From NCBI GenBank assembly GCA_025349905.2, contig MU624800.1, positions 1 through 23,315 of the forward strand: 23,315 nt of DNA. Direction: 5' to 3'. The position numbers and the translations under genes were made by a program. Each line of letters begins with the position of its first letter. Within the stretch, counting starts at the first letter, position 1. Source of the DNA: Blastocladiella britannica. Lineage: Eukaryota; Blastocladiomycota; Blastocladiomycetes; Blastocladiales; Blastocladiaceae. Under the pieces are notes generated by a model. That model searched no databases, had not been told where the DNA came from, and saw only the letters and a program-made list of their open reading frames with translations. Below are positions 16,601 to 23,315 of the stretch, in pieces.

Positions 16601-18433
16601 GTGAGAAGGGTGATGGGGATTGCTCGTGGCCGTTGCCAGACGGGGCGGGTGCGGCGTGGTAAACAGCTGGCGCACGCCGTGGTGCGGCGACACGAACGCC
16701 GAGTCCGGGTGCGCCAGGGGCAGTGCCAGGTTCTTGGCCGCGACCGCCGCTGGTCCGGTCAGCAAGTGCCCGAAGATCAGGTCTATCCAGTGGTGAATGC
16801 ACTGCGAGACCACGGGCGACTCGAGCAGCGCACGGTGCCGCGCCACAAACTCGGCCGAGTCCCCCGCGGCCCACGGCGGAAGCTCGAGCGGGTCAAACCC
16901 CACGCCACCGTTACCGTGGCTGCAAATGGTCGGGTCGGCGTAAAACTCGGGAATGCACTCGTCCGACGTCCACGCGACCATGGCAGCAAGGCTAGGCGGC
17001 ACCTCAGCGGGCGAAAAGCGGGCACGGACGTGCCGGCGCAAGATGGCCATGGGAAGCGCTCGGGCGCGGTACGTGCAGTACGACAGGTCGGTGAAATGAG
17101 TGGTGACGTGGTGTGCCGGGTCGCCCGAAAGGTACGTCATGTCCAGCTGCTCCTCTCCCTTTTTGATCCGGTACGCCGTCTTGGACAAGTCACGCAGTCC
17201 CGCTGGATCGTGCGCCAAGTGGGTGGTAAAGTCCGTCACCCATGGAAACACTGGGTGCAAGTGGACCGAGAACGGCGTGCGGCCCGCTAGCATGTTCAGG
17301 TGCATAAGGTAGTCGAACGTCGACATGTGTCCCAGCGTCCATTTGTGGAATATGGACGTGTGCGAGTGCGCTTTGCGTGGGGATACCGGTGGTGGTGGTG
17401 CGGCGCCTACCACCGGATTGGCCTCGTCGTCGTATAAATTGGATGAGAGTGGGAGTGGCAGCGGCGGCGGTGGGGAGAGGGCTGATGAAGCAGTCCGCCG
17501 CCAGGAAGCAATGAGCGGGAACTGGATCCGCGCCCACCATCCCGGATCCAGGTAAACGTATCGAAAGTCGATCCTATTCATGGTAGCGTTAAGAAAGGCT
17601 GTAACGAAAGGAATGAAAAGACGGACGGTCCCAGCGAGACGCCATGCAGGCCAAAGTACTTGGCCACCAGCTGCAACTGGAACGAAATAAACTGCTGCTT
17701 GAATGCGCCGAGCTGGTGGGGATGGAACGCGAGGGTATCGTTGAGCGAGTCGCGGACCGGGTATGCCACCAGCACCAGATCGGGTGACTCGAGGATCGCC
17801 AGCGGTTGTCGGATATGCGGGTGCGAGAAGAATCGCTCGAGGGCTGGGAGGCGCGTGCGAATTGGTTGGTTGGAGCCATTGGTGTCCACAGTAGAACCAG
17901 TGGCGATGAATTTGGGCACATCAAACAGCTCCGTGAGGTGCGGGCGCGTCACGGACTCGCCGATCAGCACCGGATCCTCGGTGACCACGCCCTCCAGCTC
18001 TTCCAGGTACTCGATGAGCGAAATTGGGTCGCGGCGGTTGGCCAATGTCGAAAGGTGGGCGGGTATATGGATATCGATTCTTGGTACATATGCAATTGTT
18101 GTCAATACTTGAAAATAAAAATGAAAGAAGAGATAGGAGACGGACATGGCCGCTTCCTGGCGGTAAATGAAGAGGTGGACATGGGAGCCGAGAACAAACT
18201 GCACGGGGGCATCCGAGTACACCGAGTGCGCACAGGCCGGGTTTTCAATGTAGAATACGGCAATCTTTTTTTTATTCATAAGCGGTCAGTCCAGTACGGT
18301 GCGTGCCGTGGTTGATCAAGGGTTGGAGTACATTCTCGATTTCCTCTGCCAGGATCGGAGGTGCTTGGGGCACAGCCCTGACCACTGCCTGCGCGAATTG
18401 CATTGTTGTTGTCGTTGTTGCCGACGATATCAT
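13605..18433 (-). CDS. WDR81: WDR81-like kinase-like/BEACH/WD40 protein
   Basis: Model: complement of join(13605..13852, 13912..14011, 14068..14269, 14333..14430, 14513..14675, 14740..14824, 14886..15486, 15543..15963, 16023..17573, 17627..18079, 18146..18264, 18332..18433); 12 exons, 1380 aa, introns 53-82 nt, in frame throughout. Domains: degenerate kinase-like N-terminus (about 130-250; the Gly-rich loop and DFG are not visible); BEACH (about 295-535) with HKWTLGHMSTFDYLMHLN, HPVFPWVTDFTTH, WTSDECIPEFYADP, RHRALLES and HHWIDLIFGHLLTG; a middle helical part; and at least five WD40 units from about 1085 to the end (GGKDKQVHLW, SCDGTVHLWDAS, SSTGWISLLDT). These BEACH phrases follow animal WDR81 rather than yeast Bph1. 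Family role: with WDR91, restrains endosomal PI3P synthesis during endosome maturation. Weakest joins: exon 1 (alternative ATG 18279) and the GTTCGT donor at 14885. Confidence 0.85.
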
Positions 18434-18519
18434 ATTGTCGCTGTGGTGGTTGTGGTCGTCGGGAAATGGCGGGGAGCTCTTTGCAAACCAAAATTTCCAA
18501 AAGAAAGAAAACAAAAGAA
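18434..18519. promoter_or_regulatory. Bidirectional promoter, WDR81 / ISA2
   Basis: Eighty-six bp between divergent starts. The plus-strand end is purine-rich (AAAAGAAAGAAAACAAAAGAA) directly before the ISA2 ATG. If WDR81 begins at the internal ATG 18279 instead, this interval lengthens to 240 bp. Confidence 0.5.
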
Positions 18520-19152
18520 ATGATTGGACAGCTCCTCTGGTCTCGCGCCGCCGCCGTCGCCCGCACCCGCAGCGCACCACTGGCCTCGAGGGTATTTTCA
18601 CCACCGACACTGGCAACACTACTTGGTCACCAACACCGACAATACGCGACGCGCATCGTGGTCCCTGCCAACGGCCAGCCGCCAAACGGGCCCGATGGTA
18701 AGCCTTTGACTCTGCTGGACATTGACGCGACTGCCGCCAAAGTATTCTTATATCTGCTATTATATACACTTGTGGACGTCGACTCATGTTTCTGTTAAAA
18801 GCAACTGAATGCCATCGCCAATGGCCAAGCCCTGCGCATCTTGGTGGAAGCAGGAGGGTGCCACGGGTTCCAGTACAAGCTCGATCTGGTGGATGCGGGT
18901 CAGATTCAAGAGGACGATGTGTACGTATCTTTCTTCACATGTCAAATAAAGGAGCTAAACTCACATCCAAAGATTAGAATGCTGGAAAACAATGGCGCCA
19001 AAGTCATCATCGACACCACGTCGCTGGAACTGGTGGCCGGGTCGCGCGTGGTGTTTGCCGACGAGCTGATTGGCCAAGAGTTCCGGGTGGTGGACATTCC
19101 CAACGCCGGATCTAGCTGTGGGTGCGGCACGTCGTTCGAGGTCAAGTTTTAG
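18520..19152 (+). CDS. ISA2: Mitochondrial iron-sulfur assembly protein ISA2
   Basis: Model: join(18520..18741, 18802..18920, 18978..19152), 171 aa, introns 60 and 57 nt. The A-type carrier domain begins after an Arg-rich presequence (SRAAAVARTRSAP ... HRQYATR) that predicts matrix import. All three cluster-ligand cysteines are present: C94 in VEAGGCHGFQYKLDL and C161/C163 in SSCGCGTSF. The EAGGC-GFQYKLDL form and the following DDV-LENNGAKV segment favour the ISA2/ISCA2 branch over ISA1. Family role: with ISA1 and IBA57, matures mitochondrial [4Fe-4S] proteins such as aconitase and lipoate synthase. The usual Ser after the first Cys is His here. The second splice uses acceptor ATTAG (ends 18977), which restores the expected DDV-LENNG spacing. 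Confidence 0.93.
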
Positions 19153-19345
19153 AAAATCAATGTATTATTACTTTCCGTCTGTCAAGAAATATACGCTTGG
19201 GAAACCGGCGCGCGACCACGTTTCAGCATTAAGTCGAAAATAGACGCCGTTCCTGGATCGCCACTTCTTTCTCTTTGGAGAGCACTATACCGTATTAGAT
19301 TCGCCATACCAAGGTCCTCTTGACCACCAAGAAGAACGCAGATAC
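19153..19345 (+). promoter_or_regulatory. Intergenic, ISA2 3' end and LRR-gene promoter
   Basis: This 193-bp interval between tandem plus-strand genes must hold the ISA2 polyadenylation site (AT-rich ATCAATGTATTATTACTTT just after the stop) and the promoter of the following gene. No open frame of note, tRNA or TATA box was recognised. Confidence 0.45.
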
Positions 19346-21400
19346 ATGTCCGCAGCAACCAACCGGGGCCGCCGCCCCTCGGCTACTCCCGACCAAGCAC
19401 AGCTGGCACAGACCCAAGGCCGTGATTCCAATAAGGGCCGCCGCGATAGCTCGGCGTCGACGGTGGCAGCCAACGACGATACAGATACGGATGCGGCCGA
19501 GAGCGAGGACGAGCGCGCCACCGAAATGGCGTCGCGCCGCCCGTCGTCGTACCAGCACGGAACCGCGGAGTACGACCCGGTGCTGGCCGCCGCCGACTCG
19601 GCCGTCGACCTTGCTCCCATTGCCGCCGCCACCAGTCATGGAGTTCATAAGAAGGACGAGGTCGCTATTCTTGATGCCCCAGCGCCACCAACCAGAGGAG
19701 GAAAGCCCACGTTCTCGGCCGCCACCCGCGTGTCAATGCTGCCATCTCTGGCGGCGCGTCTGATCGAGCTGCTGGACGAGGACTGCGACACCGCCGACAT
19801 TCGGCGCCAGCGGCTGCACCGGCAGTACGCGGGCGTCAACAGCGTGTGGCGCGAGGCCGCGCACCTGCGCCTGGCCACGATCATGGTGGTGGCGGTGCCC
19901 CACCCACAGGCCGTGACCGATATCGTGACGCGGGGCGAGGCCCAAGTTGAAGCCCTGGCCGAGTTGCGGGCAGAGCAGCCGCTGTGCGTGGGAGCCATGC
20001 CGGCGCGCACGCTGATATACGCCAGCGCGTTGCGGCACTTGCAGCTGCACGATCTGCGGCTGGGCGACCTGGAGCTGCGCATTCTCGCCAACAATGTGCG
20101 CGGACTCGCGCACTTGGCGCTGCACGAGTGCTTGCTGGGGAGCCCGCTGGAAGTCGCGCGGTGGCTGCGCGGGTCGCGCGACTCGATGCACACGCTGTGC
20201 ATTGTATCGTCGCGCCCGCCGGTCATGCTCGACGACGCCGCACTCGCCCGGTGGTCCCAGGCGGTGCCCATGCTCCGCGACTTGACGCTGATTTTCCCGC
20301 ACGTCCCGGCCGACATGCGTCACACTCGCGGTCTCGGGGGAGGAGCAAAAGGGTCGTCGGCCGCTGAATTTGCGGGACCCGTCGCCGCCGCCGCCAACCA
20401 CTACGCGGCGTACATGCCGTCGGCGGGCCTACCAAACGCGGGTCAGCAGCAACACCACGCGCTGCGGTCGGGTGTCGTGCAGTCGTCGATGCCCGCCACG
20501 TCGCTGGCCCCCGGATCCTCGGTGTTTTCCCCCGCCGGCCTGCACACGCTGGCCGCCAACTGCCCGCGCCTGCGGCACTTGGCGCTGGACGTGCCGTCGT
20601 CCCGTGGCCTGGCCCTGGACGACCTGGTCGCGTCGCTGTACATGCTGCGTCGGCTGCGGTTCGTAGCGCTGGGCGCAACCCCCGTTCGGGTGCCCTTGCC
20701 GGAACTGCCCAACGGCGTGCCGCCCGAAATCCACGTCCCCGAAACCGTGTCGCTGCTGTTCCCGTTCGTGCGGTTCGCGGCCATGGACCCGGACGCGGTG
20801 GGGATCATTGACGACCGCCCGCCGGTGCGCGCGCGCGCGGCGACGTTGCCGGCGTTGCCGTCGTTGGGATTATTTGCTACCTCTTCTGGTGCGGCGGGTG
20901 CTCCGGTGCCGGCGGCGGCATCGACTGCTTCGGGCGCCATCTGGGGCTCGTTTGCATCGGTTGCGGGCACCGTGGCGTCGCGGTGGAACTCAACGCCGCC
21001 GGCGACTCCGTCGGCGTCACAGAGCCAGTTCGGGTTTGGCGGCGGTGGTGCTGCTGCTGCTGCTCAACCTCCGCTGCCGCCGCCCAAGGATGGGTCGGAA
21101 GCCCGGCCCAGTTACCAGTGGGGCACATCGTCATCTGGCGGGTGGCTCAGTGGATGGGGTGGTGCGTCAGCGCAGTCGACTGATCCGGCATCCACGGCGT
21201 CTCCGATCTCGGCCACGCCGGCCGCGTCGGCGACAAGCGTGAGCTCTACTGGACAGCAACAACGCGGCGGTGGGGTCGGGTGGAACGTGGCCACCGGGTG
21301 GTTGCCGCAAGCGATTTCGGCGTCGTGGACGTCGTCGGTTCCTCCCACCGCTGCTGCTGCTGCCGCCCCTCCCGCTCCTGGAACAGCACCAGCACATTAA
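19346..21400 (+). CDS. F-box-like/LRR protein with WG/GW-rich tail
   Basis: Single exon, 684 aa. Residues 1-130 are disordered and charged. Residues about 131-180 (MLPSLAARLIELLDE ... NSVWREAAHLRL) resemble an F-box-like motif: leucine-rich helices with a VWREA end. Residues about 215-460 carry irregular leucine-rich repeats (LRHLQLHDLRLGDLELRIL, LAHLALHECLL, LRDLTLIFP, LRHLALDVP), interrupted by a Gly/Ala/His/Gln loop at about 330-395. After about 500 the protein is Ser/Ala/Pro-rich and disordered, with tryptophans mostly beside glycine (IWGSF, QWGTS, GGWLSGWGG, VGWNVATGW). The F-box/LRR part suggests an SCF substrate receptor; this is inference from a weak motif. No specific orthologue was recognised. 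The ATG at 19346 is the first in frame after an AT-rich leader. Confidence 0.75.
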   Translation: MSAATNRGRRPSATPDQAQLAQTQGRDSNKGRRDSSASTVAANDDTDTDAAESEDERATEMASRRPSSYQHGTAEYDPVLAAADSAVDLAPIAAATSHGVHKKDEVAILDAPAPPTRGGKPTFSAATRVSMLPSLAARLIELLDEDCDTADIRRQRLHRQYAGVNSVWREAAHLRLATIMVVAVPHPQAVTDIVTRGEAQVEALAELRAEQPLCVGAMPARTLIYASALRHLQLHDLRLGDLELRILANNVRGLAHLALHECLLGSPLEVARWLRGSRDSMHTLCIVSSRPPVMLDDAALARWSQAVPMLRDLTLIFPHVPADMRHTRGLGGGAKGSSAAEFAGPVAAAANHYAAYMPSAGLPNAGQQQHHALRSGVVQSSMPATSLAPGSSVFSPAGLHTLAANCPRLRHLALDVPSSRGLALDDLVASLYMLRRLRFVALGATPVRVPLPELPNGVPPEIHVPETVSLLFPFVRFAAMDPDAVGIIDDRPPVRARAATLPALPSLGLFATSSGAAGAPVPAAASTASGAIWGSFASVAGTVASRWNSTPPATPSASQSQFGFGGGGAAAAAQPPLPPPKDGSEARPSYQWGTSSSGGWLSGWGGASAQSTDPASTASPISATPAASATSVSSTGQQQRGGGVGWNVATGWLPQAISASWTSSVPPTAAAAAAPPAPGTAPAH

Positions 21401-21440
21401 ATAAGCAAATAGAAATGGAGTCATCTATAAACAAACATTA
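21401..21440. terminator. Convergent 3' junction, LRR gene / kinesin
   Basis: Only 40 bp separate the two stop codons, the tightest convergent junction in the window. The sequence is AT-rich (ATAAGCAAATAGAAA, then ATAAACAAACATTA); no canonical AATAAA. The mature 3' ends must overlap or extend into the neighbouring coding sequence. Confidence 0.5.
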
Positions 21441-23219
21441 CTACTGCACAGTCACAATCCCCGTCCGCTCCTTGGCCGCCTTGGCCTGTACGCGCCCGCT
21501 CGCCAGCTCCACCGTATACTTCTGGAACGCCTTGAGCGCCGTCTCGCGCGTGACCCCGATTTTCGCACACCGCAGCACCCACTCCTCGGCCGACATGAGC
21601 TGGATCTGGATCCACGGTGGCGGCAAGCCGTGCCCGCCGTAGTTGGCGTTCCGGGCCTCGATTTCAGCCAACGTCCCGCCGGACTTGACAAACGGCACAA
21701 TCAGTTCCAGGTTGATGGTGTTGTTGGACCACAGCGCAAACTTGCGCACCAGCTGCTTGTAGGTCCATTTCGACGGGTGCGCCGATGCAGTAGTGGCGGT
21801 GGAAGGGGCGTGAATGCGGGCTTTCACCGCCGAGTCGGCATGGTCCATGGACGAAGCCTTCAGGTTGGCCACGTACCGCGCGGTCGACAGCGAGTGCTGC
21901 GAGTCGGCGAGCGAGGGCGCCAAGTGGCCGACCATGATGGTGCGGGTCGGCAACGTGGACGTCGGGTCCAGCGCTTCCTTAAGCGCCAGCGTCAGCTTGG
22001 ACTGCCGGAATGGAATGTGCACATGCTGCGGCTTCCGGGTCGTACCATCACTGGTGGCCGCCAGGGACGCCAAGTACCGGGCCCGGATGCACTCCTTCAG
22101 CGTCATCAGCGACTTGTTGGTCAACTGTGTTTCCTTGATCCGAATCGCGTCATGGTGCAACTGGTCGCTCGCGCGCTCGGACCCGGCCAAGTCCACAATC
22201 AGCAACGTCGACTCGCCCAGCGTCAGCGACGTCGGGGGAACAAATTCGCCCGTCTCGTCGTCAAAGACCAAGTCCGGGTTCTGGCGCGAATGAAACTGGA
22301 TCGCGCACACCGCGTGCGACCGCGACGACACATCGTTCTTGAATGTGGCGCGCGTGCGCCGGTACTCTGCTCCGAGTTCCACGGCCGCCAGAAACTCGCC
22401 CGCCGACTGCACCTCGACGTTGGTGGCGCCAAAGACGACGGTGCTGCCCGACTCGGGCTGGCTGCGGATCGTCAGTGGCGCGCGCTCGTTCAGCAGATCG
22501 GTGACGTCGTCGCCGTACAGCTCAAAGTAGGCTACCGTGACAAAGTGCGTGGACGAGAAGGTTGGGAAGATGTCCTGCGGCAGTTGCTGGTGCAGCGAGG
22601 TCATGGTGAATGTCTTTCCTGCGCCCGTCTAAAACATTATGGTGTCAGTACATGCCCTCACATAAAATGAAGAAATAGAGTTAGGCACCTGTCCGTACGC
22701 AATCAGCGTCGCCAACCCGCCCTGGTCCACGACAAACGGCAACAACGGCTGAGCGAGCGTCGCGTACACGGTGGCGTTATCCGCGTCGGGTCCAAACGAC
22801 ACATCCACGTTATCAAAGCAATGCGTCTCCAGCGCCAGCGACGAGAACGTGCTTTCCACTGGGTGGTACACCACCGTGGTCGGATTGCGCACGTGAATGC
22901 CCGCAAACAACTTGCGCTCGTTCACTTCCGTGGGCAGCAACGGCCGGACTCGGAACGCCACGGCAATCGTCTGGTCGGGCGCCAGCGGGGTGTCGTACGG
23001 CTGCACCGAGGGCGACTCGGCGGCCAGATTCTGCTGGTGGTCGGCCATAGCGGCTTCGAGCCGGGTTTGGTGCGAAAGAAGCTTGTACGCCTGGGCGTTG
23101 CCGGGTTGCGTCTTGTCGACGACGGCAGCGGCGGCGGCGGCAGCGGCGCGGCGCCCGGCCGCACGCGCGTGCGCCTGCGAGGTAGTCAGTTTGGGCTTGG
23201 AGGCGGCGCGTGGGAGCAT
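21441..23219 (-). CDS. Kinesin motor protein, kinesin-13-like
   Basis: Model: complement of join(21441..22628, 22689..23219), 572 aa; one 60-nt phase-0 intron that splits the P-loop (YGQ / TGAGKT, residues 176-183). The motor core spans about residues 80-430: IAVAFRVRPLL, the P-loop, VAYFELYGDDVTDLL, switch I NDVSSRSHAV, switch II VDLAGSE, then LTNKSLMTLKECIRA and HIPFRQSKLT. The NKSL-LKECIRA plus HIPFRQSKLT form resembles kinesin-13/KIF24 motors, microtubule depolymerases, but class assignment from motifs alone is tentative. After the motor comes a helical region of about 115 residues without an evident heptad coiled coil. The N-terminus has an Ala-rich stretch. A second in-frame ATG (23048, MADHQQNLAAE) is a credible start, since a TATAAAAG sequence almost touches the first ATG. 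Confidence 0.88.
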
Positions 23220-23315
23220 CTTCTTTTATATGGTCGTGGTCGCAACAAGAGTATGTGCAAGGCGATAAGGCGAGTTGAAGTCGCCGCCGCTTTTTGAAGT
23301 GGGAGGACTTGCGGA
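23220..23315 (-). promoter_or_regulatory. Upstream region of the kinesin gene
   Basis: Ninety-six bp to the window edge. On the minus strand a TATATAAAAG-like element ends about 4 nt before the first kinesin ATG, too close for a normal TATA box if that ATG is used. No gene was recognised on either strand here. Confidence 0.4.

Noticed and set aside
18274..18433. Independent 53-codon minus-strand gene ending in TAA beside the WDR81 region
   Set aside because: Splicing at GTACTC (18331) to AAAAG (18265) joins it in phase 0 to the next WDR81 exon, explaining it better as exon 1. An upstream ORF on a shorter WDR81 remains a second possibility.
21630..22670. Plus-strand open frame of 346 codons opposite the kinesin
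   Set aside because: Arg/Gln/Val/Gly-rich shadow frame that runs through the kinesin intron; the kinesin motor motifs are intact on the minus strand.
1..23315. tRNA, rRNA, CRISPR array, transposon or integrated virus
   Set aside because: Reading both strands of all intergenic intervals gave no cloverleaf, rRNA-like block, repeat-spacer array, terminal inverted repeats, transposase or viral motif.

Overview
The window reads as a gene-dense, GC-rich nuclear chromosome segment of a eukaryotic microbe. It is most likely an early-diverging, probably zoosporic, fungus (Blastocladiomycota or Chytridiomycota type). Supporting evidence: thirteen protein-coding genes, most carrying short GT-AG introns of 48-82 nt; strong preference for G/C at third codon positions; fungal-style housekeeping genes (GNA1, GEP4, ISA2, UTR4/ENOPH1, NUP42); and genes that yeasts lack (WDR81-type BEACH protein, a kinesin-13-like motor). 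The lineage assignment is inference; the gene identities rest on motifs and reconstructed splicing. All exon joins were worked out by hand, and every model stays in frame from start to stop.

Layout from left to right: an unresolved edge (1-374); NUP42-like nucleoporin (-); DUF4272-type protein (+); glucosamine-6-phosphate N-acetyltransferase GNA1 (-); a small helical protein of unknown function (+); a mitochondrial tRNA(Ile)-lysidine synthase (+); a TPR/metallo-beta-lactamase fusion (-); enolase-phosphatase E1 (+); mitochondrial phosphatidylglycerophosphate phosphatase GEP4 (-); a secreted-type alkaline phosphatase (+); a 12-exon WDR81-like BEACH-WD40 protein (-); mitochondrial Fe-S assembly factor ISA2 (+); an LRR/F-box-like protein with a tryptophan/glycine-rich tail (+); and a kinesin (-).

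Strands alternate almost perfectly, giving short bidirectional promoters (85-276 bp) and short convergent 3' junctions (40-108 bp). No operon-like pathway cluster is evident: the products act at the nuclear pore, in UDP-GlcNAc synthesis, methionine salvage, cardiolipin synthesis, mitochondrial tRNA modification, Fe-S assembly, endosomes and the cytoskeleton. Three products (TilS, GEP4, ISA2) point to mitochondria. No rRNA, tRNA, CRISPR array, transposon or viral sequence was recognised.

The most interesting points are the WDR81 homologue, the WG/GW-rich tail on the LRR protein (Argonaute-hook-like in composition), the split-TPR/MBL fusion, the NPF-rich NUP42 with a conserved Gle1-binding tail, and a perfect 9-bp inverted repeat in the GEP4/phosphatase promoter.
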